From: Parasponia andersonii
Taxonomy: Eukaryota; Streptophyta; Magnoliopsida; Rosales; Cannabaceae
Assembly (NCBI GenBank): GCA_002914805.1
Contig: JXTB01000598.1
Span: forward strand, 80,227 to 144,226
DNA: 64,000 bases
Direction: 5' to 3'
Shown here: one piece after another, positions 12,401 through 26,000 of the stretch
Position numbering within the stretch: the first letter of the stretch is position 1
How the letters are laid out: each line of letters starts with the position of its first letter
The notes under the pieces: generated by a model
What the model was told of the DNA's origin: nothing
What the model saw: only the letters and a program-made list of their open reading frames with translations
The model's database searches: none
Position numbers and translations under genes: made by a program

Positions 12401-15400
12401 AGTTGCATTTGACTCCTTGGACCAGAAGAGGGATCAAATATGTGCCTGAAACTTGGGCATTCAAGTTTTAAGGTATTGCCTTGACCATGCAAAAGTTCAA
12501 TCAAGGTATGAATGAATGGAGCACAAATCAGGGTGCTGAAATAAAGAATTATGTCGAGCAAGTAACAATAAGGGGTTGAGTACAACTACCACAGGTAAAC
12601 GTAATGATGGAATCCCCCCTGGTGGGATTGACAAGTCACTGCTCAGGTAGCTATTTGATCTGTCTGAGCACCCTCCATTTGCTAGATATGATTTAGGACT
12701 GATAGAATTACTTGAACTGGCAATACTTCCATTGCCTACAGCTTTTGAAGGGTCCAGATTATAGTCAGAGACTTTCTTGACCTTCTTTTCTTGCACCTGT
12801 TCAACTCTCAAAACACAAGAAAAGAAATCAGTGGTTCTGAAAAGGCACATCTGTGATAAATTGTGAAAGAGATGTTACCAACAAATATAGTGACAAACCT
12901 TACCATTTATTTTATTTTATTTTTCTGATTGTAACTCTTTCCAACCATGGTACATTCACGACCATAATCAAAATGTAGGGACTAACAGAAAGCATTTACA
13001 TGTATTAATTTTACAGTACAGTGAGATTTCTTATGTGATTCCCTTGTTTTTTAAATGTGTTCGGTATCTTGCAACATATAGCAGTTATTTTCCTGCCCCC
13101 ACCTCCCCAAGTCGTATAAGTAATTCTCCAAAAATACAAAGCAATGGAGCATGCCGTCTCTTGAAACCAAACAGAGAGACAGCAATCTCCAATATACGTC
13201 TCACTCCAGATCCATATTTTATGCAAGTGGAAAAGGTTTACTAGACAACAATTAAAATGAACTCAATTTGCAGACAGAAACATACAGTATCTGTAACACG
13301 GCAAGATTTATCGACTCTAACTCAGTTTTACTTTCTCATACTTCATAAAATGCAGATAAAGTTAGGTATCCAAAAATACCATATTGGACTTACTCTGGAC
13401 ATATATTTTTGTCCAAAGTCAAAAAGAGTTTTAAGTTTTGACTGCAGAACGTTTCAAGCTAAACAACAGTTTTCAACTCCTACCTTCCAAAATTTAATTG
13501 TTTTATCATTAGTGGATAGGAGAAAGACAGCAGAATTGGCTGTTTGGCACCATCTTATTTTGTTGATTTTCTCTTCTATCTCCAAGCTCTTGAGATAATC
13601 AAACTGACAGAGGTAAAAGAAGCAGAAGCAATGTGCAAATGTCAGATCCCATAAAGCAAAAGTTGAAAATATATAAGAAAATGTTACAACCTAACAGCCA
13701 GAAATGCAAAAGGTAAAAGATATACCTCAGGTTCATGGCTCTGAAACTCTGTTTTGTAACGGAACTCGGGATGCCTAGAAATGGAGTAATCCATTCTCTC
13801 TAAATCCCTTCTGGAATCACCATGCTACACATCACAGCATATCAACACAATTTAATGTTTTGACAAACAAAATACACAACAACAATATGTACACTTCTTA
13901 AAAAACTCTGCAAGGGAGAGAGAAAGAACATACATCCTTTGTATCTGTCCTCTCAAAGAGGACAACACGGCCCCCACGGTCACCAGTAGCAAGATAGTCA
14001 CCACTTTTATCAAATTCAATAGCTGAAATAATATCAACTGCAGAAGAAAACAAGGAAATACAAATTGAGAAATCCGCATGAAAATGAAATTCTATTTAAG
14101 GATGGTAAATATAATCTTTCCAAACTGATCCAAATGCTTTAAGTAAAATTTCGTTGTTAAAAAGGAGAAGACCAACAGTTACAACATACTACAATTGCTT
14201 ACTTCCTATTTACTTTTTGGAAGATATGGTTTTCCAACAATAAAATGGAAACGCAATGTCTTGATGTATATAGACGTCCATTTTAGCCTAAAGCAAGCAA
14301 TATTGGTTATTCATAGCTAAAGCTAAAATTAAGTCAAAATTGTCCTAAAAGATCCCGGCAAGATTCATTGCTTCTAACAATGATAGATTCTTCAGGTTTG
14401 ATGAACATGAGCGCACCAATAAGAATGATAAAATACAGCAATATTCAGTGTTTAATATAACTTCTCTAAACCGTATAGCCATGTTATAAAATACCTCACC
14501 TATCTTCCCTATGAAATATAGCCCAACAGGTCTGACTACCACCGGAAAGCTGTAATATGGAATGGAATAACTAGAGTCTAGACACTTTCGAATACTATCA
14601 CTCTTGTTAATCAACAACATTATTTGGCATCCAGACTAATTGAGTTGAGTAATCTAAGTCGTCTAATCAGCGAATAAACAGAACTCTTACTTATTAAGCA
14701 ATTTTATACAAAGCTCTCATGCATTCTGCCAAATCCTACGTCTTGCTGAAGATTCAGAGAATAACAAGTAAAATATGCCCTGAACTCTGAAGCATGGTTT
14801 TCTACAATGCATATGTAATTACCAAAACAACGCCAAACCGGTACAGGGGAAAACATAATAACCTTTGTATTGAAAAAACATTTTCCACTTCTCAACAATT
14901 CGAGAAGCGAACATAAAAATAGTAGCTTTCCAACTATGAGTGTTAAACAAGCTAAAACTTCGACTTACTAAAAACATGCACTAATAGAATCTCTTAAACG
15001 TGCGACTTGGATCTGCAGTGTATACAGAACCAAGCAGAAGACCAGTCACCAGAGTCACTTAGACAAGTGAAAACATCCACTATAAACACAACCCCAAGCC
15101 ACAAAACAACAACTTCACCAAGCTCAGTTCCCGTACTATCTCCAAATCCCAAAACACAAAAATGCAATCTAAAACCTCACACCGCACAGCTCTTTATCAT
15201 TTCCACTCCTTAAACCCACTCTTTCCCCAAATCAAAACCAAAACCCACAATCAAAAACCAATCAATGAACGACCCAGAACCCAAAACATCCATTACTCGA
15301 CGACCCACGATCCAAAACAGATCAAAAACGCATAATAAAAACCCTAATTTCAATACCATCAGAACACATCAATTGGATCCAGAACAAGGTGCCAGTACTC

Positions 15401-15533
15401 GAAACGAAATTAGATAAATACCTTCCTGCACTTCTTCCCCGGCCGCTCGCTCGCCGAATACCTGAGAGAATTTCCAATCCAGCGGCTGCGGAGGGCCCGC
15501 CGGAGCTGCGACGACCTCATCGCCACCGTTCAT
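9427..15533 (-). CDS. PP2AB: PP2A 55-kDa regulatory subunit B (B55), 14 exons
   Basis: WD40-propeller B55 subunit that joins the PP2A scaffold A and catalytic C subunits and directs the phosphatase to substrates. Exons, from the start: 15422-15533, 13934-14037, 13726-13824, 13484-13603, 12590-12796, 12030-12121, 11640-11758, 11029-11152, 10675-10798, 10238-10306, 10046-10137, 9880-9957, 9719-9789, 9427-9563. These total 1548 nt, a 515-residue protein, the normal size for plant B55. All junctions are GT..AG and keep frame. It begins MNGGDEV, carries both PR55 signatures ([14 protein letters not shown] across exons 3-4 and HDYHINSIS in exon 6), [20 protein letters not shown] in exon 8, and ends [22 protein letters not shown]-like (last exon). 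Exon 5 holds the Ser/Asn-rich insertion usual in plant copies. Intron 1 is the longest (about 1.4 kb). Nothing suggests loss of function. Confidence 0.96.
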
Positions 15534-16139
15534 TTTTTACGAATCAAAAAGGGAGAAAAAAAAAAAAAAAAAAGCAGTGCCCCAAAATCCGAAAATCCAA
15601 TCACTGCATCGAAGATCGCTTTTCTGGGTTTAAAAGATCACTGATTCCACTGCCCAAAAACCCATATCCAATAAATATAGAAAAAACAAAAATCACAATG
15701 ATAAATGGGTTTTTCCTAATTCAACCATTGGAAGGGAACCCAGAAAATAAAAATAAAAATAAAAACAAAAATGGCTGTAGTTTCTCTGTCTAAAAAAATA
15801 CTTCTTCACTCTCTCTGACTATCTAGAAGGAGAAAATTGGCATTTTCAATTTTTGGAGGATTTAAATGAAGCAAAACCCGTTCTTTGGCTCTAGAGACCC
15901 AAAACACACATATACACATACATAGATAGATACACACACTTCTCTCTATGTTTCTGAGTCCAGTTCTCTCTCAATTATGGGCTTGTAATTTTTTCTTCTT
16001 TATGTTTCAAAGTTTTGATAAACTCACCTTGACGGTGATAGTTGGCTTGGTTGAGAAGATTTGATTGGGGTGTTGTGGCGATGCGGTAGCGCGAGAGATT
16101 GAATTTTATTAGTGGGTGATGGAGTGGTGGTGTAACCTT
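15534..16139 (-). promoter_or_regulatory. 5' UTR and promoter side of the PP2A B55 gene, possible leader intron
   Basis: On the minus strand a good donor (CAAG|GTGAGT) is at 16027/16028 and a TGCAG acceptor at 15604-15606. This suggests a 424-nt leader intron (15604-16027) with the first untranslated exon near 16028-16110. The arrangement is inferred from splice-like signals only. A long A-tract (15557-15573) lies just upstream of the ATG. Confidence 0.4.
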
Positions 16140-18515
16140 AGGTAATTATAAGTAATTCAAGAAGAAAGGGGAAAAAGTAAAATTTCTTTCTTTTTTTCTA
16201 AAACTATTTAGAACAAGGAGTCAAGGAATTTTTGGAGAGAGAATGTATAAATTTTTCTAAAAAGACATGCATGCCCTTTGCATCTCTCTCTCTCTATTTT
16301 TTTTTTTTTCCATTTAAAGGGATTTTCTTTTTTGTTTTAATTTCACGATAAGAAGTTGAAAATGGAAATTTTATGATCATGAAATGAGTGTATTTTATGG
16401 GATATAGCATCATCATCACATTAATTAGAGTGCTTTTTGTTGAGTTTAGAAGTACAAAATCCATCTCCAACAAGCAATTACATCTTCTTAATCAAACACT
16501 TGATCTTGACCTTCCGATCCAATGACTTGATTTTCTCTTAAATATGTTTTCTTTTGACCTCTTCAAATTATGGGAACTATGTACTTTGTTATTAATGAAT
16601 TATGTGTAGAACTCCCTTGAACCTTCACTAAACTTCCTTGAAATGTCACAAGTCGTTCTATCATTTTACATTATTAACTCAAATGAAGTCTACATTCCGA
16701 AATAAGAATAATAGACAACAAATGTTCAAAGTCAGGTCCGAATTGTGTATCCTTGTTTTTCTTCCCCAGTAACTGTACAACCATAAAATCTAAAGTTAAA
16801 TTTGTAGAGTCCATGATCACTTGCCTACAATCTACATAGTCAATACTATTTGTATGAAAATGTATAATTAGTACCCTCAGAAAATAGGAATTTTAAGAAT
16901 GTGTGAATATTATATGACATCTTGTGAAAGTGTGTGTATGATAATATGAGCCCCAAAAAGGGAAATTGGGAATATTAAACCATTTTGAAAATGATTCCTT
17001 AAAAAAAGGCCTACTTCTCAAAAGTTTTTGCAAATTATAGTCTTTTTTTCCATTTGTAAAGCGACCCCTAGCTAAAATTTAATGGAGAAATGTGAAACCT
17101 TATATACGTTCGATTGGTCCAATTGAACTATAGTGTAAATCAAACATAGTTATCAACTTATCTTTATAGTAGGCCACGTGGTACAGATGAAACAAAATAG
17201 ACAAAGGTTTGACCCCATAAAAATATCTTCCCATGTAGCTCGAAGTAGCAAGTAGTGAACAATAAAACGAGGAAAGATAAAGTTTTTAATATTAGATAGG
17301 GCCTAAATGTGCTTTCAATCCATTAATCGATCGGAGAATAATCCCAATGCTCAGAACATTTCTTCATTTACGTTATCAAGATATGTATATAATATATATA
17401 TATATATATATACATATATATATGTATGCATGGAGAGATCAAAATGTGATATTGTATGCAGGTTTGAGTAAATTATGGGACGTACGTACGTTTTGGCTGA
17501 TCATGAATACGTAGAATACATGGTAGAACACGTTAAGTCTAAAAGGATTGATATAAGATTCGAATTATATTTTACAAATTCAAATATAATTTTTACGTAA
17601 AAAATTAAAAGAATAGAATTCGAAATATCATTTTTTATGTAAAAATTATTTCTAAATTTATAAAATATGACTTGAATTTTATATCGAACCCGCTTTAATA
17701 TTTTTCGTTGGGCATGGACGTTGCTTCTTCTCCGAATCCCAGAGAGTAGGAATTGTGATGACATGATCACATAATGGTGTGCGGTTTAAGCCTCAGGTTG
17801 CTGTGACCACTTAATTACATGGCGAAATGCCCTTATAAAATCGATCGCCTGAAATATTACCTATTATGTAGGCGTGTTGAGTAACGTTGGCTTTAATTTT
17901 ATCCTTCGTTTTGTAAGCTCGTAATCTTGTTGCTCGTTATGCTGGCTTTCTCTCTCTCGATTTATTGTTTTTTCTTTTTAAATGACATCATTTACATAAA
18001 AATAATTTTTACATCAATCATGAAAAAATATATTTATGACATAGAACTGATCCCGCATAAACAATGAAAATCAACTTTTGCAACCATCTATTTCTAGATC
18101 ATATAAAATTTGTTTGGATCGAGGAGATACTAGCACTGGATTTTGTATAATAATAATAACTATTAATGGCTTCAGCCACAGTTGTCTCAATCTCAACAAG
18201 GTGACATATTTCGATGTGGTGCTTGAAGACATTAAACGCTCTCAAATATTATTCCAGCAAAGTGTTTTTCAATATATATATATATATAGCAGCAGGATTT
18301 AACAATATGTGTTCAACAAGAAAAAGTGTCATTCAAACAAACAAAATTAAAAAAACAAATAAAAAGTGTGGTTTTCGGTTTGACTCAGCCGCGGAAATTT
18401 AGCCCAGAAAACTGAGCTCAATTGTATGGGTCAGGTAGACAATTATAATTTTTTTCGAATGCTTAATTAAATTTACCATTATTATTAGATTTTACCAATT
18501 TTAGAAAGAAATTAG
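16140..18515. other. AT-rich intergenic spacer
   Basis: No gene seen. A (TA)n tract with TATATACATA-like interruptions lies at about 17388-17425. Short open frames here (for example 17501-17770 on the minus strand and 18078-18302 on the plus strand) have no recognisable protein family and cross low-complexity sequence. Confidence 0.5.
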
Positions 18516-18660
18516 TCAAGAATCTGTCGAGAATTCATCAAGAATTCGTCAAGATTCCGTCAAGAATTTGTCAAGATTACTACTGATGTCAAGAATCTGT
18601 CAAGATTATATCTGACGTCAAAATCGTCAAGAATTTGTCAAGAATTCATCAAAAATTCAT
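18516..18660 (+). repeat. Degenerate 12-bp minisatellite (TCAAGAATTCGT-like)
   Basis: About ten imperfect copies of a unit close to TCAAGAATTCGT occupy 18516-18660, with variants ending TCTGT, TTTGT, TTCAT and TTCCGT. Two short interruptions (around 18579-18592 and 18608-18627) break the phase. I see no protein-coding sense in it and no flanking element ends. Confidence 0.8.
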
Positions 18661-19396
18661 TTTAAAAAGTGATATAATAATAGATTTAATTAACTTTGAA
18701 AAAAAGTGATATTTACCTAATTTATTGTAATTGTATCTATGCAAGAAGAAAGCAATGCCCAGGAGGAAAAATACATGGTCTCATTGCCTTACATATTGCT
18801 ATAATGGGCTTTCAATTTGGTAATGTTAATGGGCAGAAAACTGTTCCAGCCCCTCCTCTTCGTCTTATCGACCATCACGAGTTAAGGGCTTACAAGAACA
18901 GAAGAGATAACAGATCAATGGACTGTTACTATCAGGATTAGATCTATTACGGATTTTTCAAGAAATCAGCTCATCCATGATTTTTCAATTTTTAACCTTC
19001 TGGATCTGGATTTCTGTTAAAAAAAAAAAAAAAAAAAAACCCTTGGAATTTGACATAATTTGGACTAAAATGACTATTTTGGTAGTTATTTGTTTTCGAA
19101 AAACAACATTTCTATAAGTGAGTGTAACACAATTCGTGGTTAATAATTAGTTCTAATTATGATTTTGTTAGTAATTAATTATTTTTCAAAACATTTTTAG
19201 AAAATTCATTTTAGTCTAAATTACTACTAATTAGGCCCATTTTCCTTTTGCTTTCCACTTTTGCCCAAATAAATCAGGCTGAACATAACATTCAAGAATA
19301 AGATTGTCAATTTGCCATGCGTGTTCGGATCCATGTGGGGCCCCACTTCTAATGGGGGTAGGTTTGGGAGGGACTACTCGAGGATGAGGTCGAGGC
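18661..19396. other. Spacer with an unassigned 81-codon frame
   Basis: A frame at 18696-18941 includes a more complex stretch (CPGGKIHGLIALHIAIMGF and PAPPLRLIDHHELRAYKNRR). I do not recognise a family and there are no splice or promoter signals to support a gene. An A-tract lies at 19020-19039. It may be a worn gene or transposon fragment. Confidence 0.35.
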
Positions 19397-20094
19397 TAGG
19401 TATGTATTTACATATTCAGGTCGAGGTTGGGGCAGAGGAGACATTCTTCGTCCCGAACTTGTCCCGATATACTTATTAATTATTTTTTAAAAAAAAATTA
19501 TATATATATATATATATATAAATATAACAAAAAAATAGATACTCAAATTTTGAACCCTAGCCTTCTCATTCATGAATCACACTCTCCTTCTCTTTGGTCT
19601 TCACTCATAACTCACCAGTCATCACTCAATCCCTCTGTCTTCGTCCTTGTCATCCTCCTTCACTTCGATTTTCACTCATCACTCACTCAGCCCGAGCCTC
19701 CCGTCATAATCATTCCCCCTTGCCTTCGAAGGCAAGCCGTTAGACCACAACTTCAATCAGCTCAACTATCCGTCAAGCTTCAGTCCATAGCGATAGTTCA
19801 TGGTCTATGGCGTCGTCGTCCTCAGCTCCTACAGCCCGAGCCTCTAGGCATCCTAAAGTTTAACTCGATGGCCACAACTTCGTCATCCACCTCGATCGGA
19901 TTTAGGACTCAAGTACATGGAATGTGTATCAGATTTATATGTTGCATATAATTCATAGAACGATATCTCGATCCTTACTTGATGTATGTATGTTGAAATT
20001 TCATCTTTAGGAGTGAGTTGTGACTAAGATTTTTTTTTATTATTTTGATCTTGTGAGGATTCCCCAGCCCTGTCCCACCTCGTTTACATCCCTA
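19397..20094. mobile_element. Probable non-autonomous hAT-like element
   Basis: The left edge reads TAGGTATGTA and the right edge, read on the minus strand, reads TAGGGATGTA. These are near-identical inverted termini of the hAT shape, each followed by GGTCGAGGTTGGGGC-like or GAGGTGGGACAGGGC-like sequence. The flanking 8-mers (19389-19396 and 20095-20102) match at only about half their positions, so the target duplication is not convincing. No transposase is present; the open frame at 19427-19951 is low-complexity. Confidence 0.4.
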
Positions 20095-23000
20095 CTCAAG
20101 AACCCAATTAATCCGATCATTAACAACTCAAGTTGGAAATAACCTGAAGACCCAATTTGATCAGGTTGGCCTGCAACGCAAACCTATGGGGTGTCAACGG
20201 AATAGGACAAAACTAATTTTAAGTTTACTATCTCCGTCCTCATTATTATTTTACTATAACATCCATATATCATTTACTATTTAATTTGGTACAGGATAAT
20301 TTCGGAGAATCTCCATTAGAGATCGATTTCCCTATTGGTATATCGGAGTCCCCATTTGAAATCGTTATCTTGAATTAATTAAATAATCCTATGTTGGTCT
20401 AAATCTTTAAAAAAACCTAAATATATATTAAAAAAAAACATATTCAAATAGAGCTTTAAAGTTAACTTCATTGAAAACTCTAATCTTAGCTCAAATCTAT
20501 TGGAATTATAATTAAATAAACAACCTAAATGACTAAAAAAATACATTCAAGTAGAGCTTTAACATATTAAGAGTTGTCAAATATAAAATATTTAGTACTG
20601 AAATTATATAGCATATCATTCATTTAAAAAGACAACACAATCTCAAATATTTAAACTCAAACAATATTAGTATATGACTATATATTATTAGATTTTTTTA
20701 AAAAAATCTAGTTGTATTATTATTATTATATAAAAATATAGAAATTAACTTTTATATAATCAGAGCAAGATGAGTATGGGGCACTCAATCCCAAGTCCGT
20801 CATGCCCTCGCTAAATATTAAGTGGAGAATTCCTATCCCGTGCCCCACACATTTAAAACTCGCCCCATTCAGGCCAAAAAATTATAGTGCACCACCTTGT
20901 TCGGTGAAATTAATATCATTACGCAAACTAACCTGATTGAGCAAGGTAATAATTGTTATTTAATATATATATGTGCATGTGTGTGAAATAGAAATAGTTT
21001 AAGACAAGTTTTACGTTTAACCCAAAACACAAATAGCTTTATCCAATTTGTTTAACAAAAAGCCTAAATGGACAAAGCTCATTAGAGTATTTATAAGAAA
21101 TGACTTTTTTTTCAGATTAATTTTAATAAAAGATTGTTTTTTTATAACTATTTAATAAATAACCGTTTTATAATTTTAGTTTGATAAATAGCCATTTTTA
21201 GTTGATCTACTCTTTATAAAATAGATCAATTTTTATTAAAAAAAGTAAATCAATTTTCAAAAAACAAATCAGAAAATAAATCAATATATTCTTATATTAA
21301 ATATGAAAAATAGTCATTTTTTAAATAATTTTCAAAACTCAACCATTTTTGAACAATATTTGAAAAGCAACGTAAACTATAATCTAAAGTTCATCCATTT
21401 GGCTAAAAAGCCCAAGCTCAAAATGGCAAATTTGTTGGCATTTCGGCCCTTTTTCTTAAAAATTGCGATAACATTAATAATAAATAAGTAACTAAAAAAT
21501 GTTAACTAACTAATCCAATCAAAAATTTCGTCAGTTTTTTAAGAATAATCCTTTATTGGTCAGGTAAGGTGGGTTACACCTAATTTGATGATCATCCTTG
21601 GACTTGGGGTTGTTTTGGACACTCGATTTTGAAAAAGACTATTTACAAAATTCCAGGCTCAAGTACTAAAAATTGAAAAATTCCAGATAAACTGATTTTT
21701 TTGAAAAATTTCGGATTGATTTAGAAAAATATCACTTTTAAAAGTATTATTAGAAAAATAATATTTTTAAAAAATATTTAGAAAAATACTATTTTTTCTT
21801 TACTTTTGATATTTTTTTAATAGCATTCGAGGTAACTAGTTAGGTTACTTAGAGTAACCAATCCAGTTACTTAAAGTAACTGTTCAAGTTAACTCAGGTA
21901 ACTCGACTAGGTACCTTAAATATCTTATCAATTAATAAAAAGTGATATTAAATACTTTTTAAAGTGATATTTTTATAATTAAATCCTAAATTTTTCAGAA
22001 TAATTTCAAATTCCAGGATTTTTCAATTTTTTTTTTGAAAAAATACCATAAAAAATTAAATTTCCTCTTTTAAAAAAATGTTTACAATGCCTTCAAAAAA
22101 TCAGCCAAGGCCCATTACATGAAAGTAGTGATGCATTAATCATGTTTCATTCCCACTAAAAATATGGCATAAAACTTTACATATATTAGTCAACCATACA
22201 ATATTTTATCATCCTATGTATGGTAGGACTGTGACAAAGAGGCAAAATATAAAAATTCTAGGTAAAGAAAAAAGGGAGGAGGGAAAGGATTTTCAAATTT
22301 GTGACAATAGAAGAGACAGGAGACGAAAGGGGAAGACAGTTACAAACTTATATTAAAAATTTGTTATATTTGATAAATTTTTGACTTAATTGGAACCCCC
22401 CTCCCAAAAAAAATGCTACAATAATCTCTATATTAATCTCTTTATCAGATGCTCATTTATATATTGGCATATGTGTCTTCACTTTTTAAAATTTAAATGT
22501 ATCGTGGTTAATTTTGTTTGATGAAAAAAAAATAAAAATGATGCATATATATCAATAAACAAAGAGAGTGTTTAATAAAGAAGCCGATGTGTGAGTTGTT
22601 AGCATTACTCTTTGACAAATACAAAAATATATTTTATATTTCGAAGAAATACAAGGTGAAAATTCATATTTTGGGTAAATTATATAAGAGATTTTTGCTA
22701 TTTTGTTTTAATATATGGACACAGTCCAAATTGAATAACTATTAATTGAATCAATATAATAAAGATGATGGATCTAGGCGTAGCTAGAAACAAAATTCAT
22801 GCAATTCTCGTCGCTTTTGCTGTGTCCCGTGTTTATTATGGCTTTTAAGTCCACAAAATGCTCATTATGTTCTCCTCGTAACAAGTCTCTCCCTTGCAGT
22901 GTTGTCGTGGCAGCACAAGATTATGCTATGCAACAGAACGTGTGTGAATAATTTCTTGTGTTGCATTTTTTAAAATATGTATATATTTTTTCTTCTTTTT

Positions 23001-26000
23001 CTTTTTTCCCCCTTTTCTGCCCATAATCGTTAGGCCGTGTTTATGATCATATCAAAAGCTATAAGGAAAAAAAAAAAAAAAAAACTTTGCATAATTTTGC
23101 AATTTTGATCACAAGAACTTTACTTCGTACTTGCGCAAAAAGCACCTTTTCTTTTCTTTTTTCTTTTCTCTTTCTTTTTCCCTTTTTTGGGTCTCCTTTC
23201 TAGTTTTCTTGGGTTTTCGTTCCGTTACTTGTAATTGTTAAGTAATAGTATGATGTGTTTTTTAAGTTTCATATTGATTTATATATATATTTGTTTAGGT
23301 CCTAGTGGTGAAAATGGTTGAAAATGAAGTTTTCATATTAGGAAAAATTCTAGACATAGTCCTTGTTATCAAGTTAGCACTATATTTAGCTGGTTTATAT
23401 AAATATATATATATATATATCTCGATCTTCAATTTTAAAATATATATTTATGTACATATATAAAATGTCATCAAATATACTAATTACACGCAGAGATTTC
23501 TCATTTCCCTGATTTACAAGTTTTTTAAAATGGTAACAATGGAGTAAGTTCATCTAAGTTCAGAGAAATTAAGAATAATAATAATAATAAGTGTCACATC
23601 AAAACGATATGATGTAGTTCTTCTTGCATTATTTAAGATCAACGGGGGAAAAAAAAAAGAAACAAAAAGACAGGTTGAAGAATAAAAGAAATATCCACAG
23701 AAATACACAGGGACAAAAATAGAACAATTGAAACGATACTAATGTATAATTAGTTGTTTAGTTTGTTGCTTTGTTACATCTGGTAAGATTAAAACGATGG
23801 CAAAAAAAATGAGCAATTTGAACAATAACAATTTATCTATTTAATGCTCTCTCTTTTCCATTTCGGCCTAAAATTAAAGACAAATAAGTATTATACTTTT
23901 TGGCAAATTTAGAAGTATCTGTTATGCACTTATGTTTATAGTTTTTTTTTTCAGCAAAAAAAAAAATTAAAAATGAGAAAAAAAAATAATGATGGTTTTT
24001 TTGTTAAAAAATTAATGGAAAACAAAAAAGAAAATAAGATAATAATTAATAAGTCCTTTTCTATCTTTCTCTTTCATTTTCTGTGGATTAATCTCACCAC
24101 CTTCCACATTTTCATTGGCCATAAAGCATAGAAATATGTTTTCGAAAAAAAAAAAAAAAGCATAGAAATATGGTTGAACTCGTAAGCCTACTTGGCCTTG
24201 AGTTGGACTCCAACATTCCGGCTAAATGTCACCTCGGGCATCTATGCGGCCCGTGTGAGTGACACGTGTGGCTAAGCGGCTACCACCTATTTTTTATTTT
24301 CTTTCTTTTTTGTTTCTATTTTTTATAAATACTTTTTAATAAACAAATGACCACATTAAAAGCACCACGTAGTATACGTAACATGGGAAAAAAGCCGCGA
24401 CAAAAGCAAAAAACAAAAAAAAAAACAAAAGAAAATTAATATATATATATATATATATATACACATGTATATGTAGCTGGGATTCTATCTGGTGGCTAAT
24501 ACTAAATTAATGGACCATGTTGCGCAAGTCACGTGTTGATCATAAAACACCAAAGGTGCCACAACCAAATTTAATGTTTAATTATAATTTTCTTGTTGGG
24601 AAAGTACAACCAATATAATGTTAAAAAAAGGGTCCCAATTCATATCGTAGCGACCTAATTAAATCGTCTCATTTTTAAATTAATTCATTTGTTGCTTATT
24701 TAACGAAAACATTATTTTTGGTTCATGAACCACAACATATAGCTGTTAGTTTTCTTGTTTAATTAAGTTCCAATTTATTAAGATAAGTTAGCTACTTAGT
24801 TTTATATTTTTCACTTTATTTGCAAAAAATTTATTAAAAAATATATTTTCTATAAAGTAATTATTTAATATTCTATAATAATTTTTAATAAAAAAATTAA
24901 TTAATCAGGTCAATTTTGTAGTAAAAGTGCTATCTAAATACGAATTTTGAGAGTCATGTTAATTTGGGAATTGGAATATATCGAGGAAACCTTCGTGAAA
25001 CTTATTTGATGTGTTGATCACATAGAATAGAAACCCACCTTACATAAGAATAGGAGCCAAAGTGGACTCATTATTTAATTGTACCCATTTTGGTGGCAGA
25101 CCCTAGTAAGGAAATAAAAACAAGAATTTGGTAAAGAGCTCTGGTTGATGATGTGGAAGCCATACAAATTTTTTTTTTTTTTTTTTTTTTTTTGGCTCTG
25201 ACCATACAAATTAATTGAGGATACGTGCTGTAGCGCTGTATGATGTGAAGACTCATGTAAATATAACATATTTCATGATTTCATCATAATCTTAAACGAT
25301 TAGATATATATCATGTAAAAGTGTAGGACACTATCCATATATATAGTTTTGAAATTTGAATAGACAAATCAAAATACGAATTAATTATTAATTAGACATG
25401 ATTGTGGTGACGATTCCGTCTAAGACACTAAGTCTGTCATCATATATTATTATATATATGTATATATTCATGAAAGCATAGCATAATGCATCGAACTATT
25501 TAGAAGAGTACTATTCCGGGCATTAAACTAAAAGGAATAAATTAAAATTATTTTTTAAAAAAAAACAAATATACACTATATGCGAAACTGGGGGAAGGGG
25601 CAAAAGGGATACTGGGTGAAAGATAAAGTTATAGTGTTACAGATATTCTTTGTCTTTTTATTTATTAATTGTTTAATCGTCTCATATTTTCTATACTTGT
25701 CATAGATTATGGAGAAAGCAATTCAAATTTATATACCCGGTACATGAAGCCTCTCAATATTGACGAATGTGAAGTTATATTTTGTTTTACCTATATATAT
25801 ATAAATATATATATATATATTCTGAGCTGAAAACCATATCCATGTATATATAATTAATTGAAGAATAGAATATATACACTAGGGCAGGGAATACGCATGA
25901 AGAAATGGTAAGATAAAGTGTGCACGATGCTGTTTCTAACTGCTTCTGAATAAAGGAACAATGCCTATATGTTGGGTTCGTCGGATAGGGAGGAATAATC

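Noticed and set aside
12145-12585. 146-codon minus-strand frame
   Set aside because: It lies in a PP2A B55 intron and is hydrophobic by AT bias; the real exons are on either side in other frames.
19427-19951. 174-codon frame within the hAT-like element
   Set aside because: Begins in a low-complexity Tyr/Ile/Lys stretch from an (AT)n run and shows no domain.
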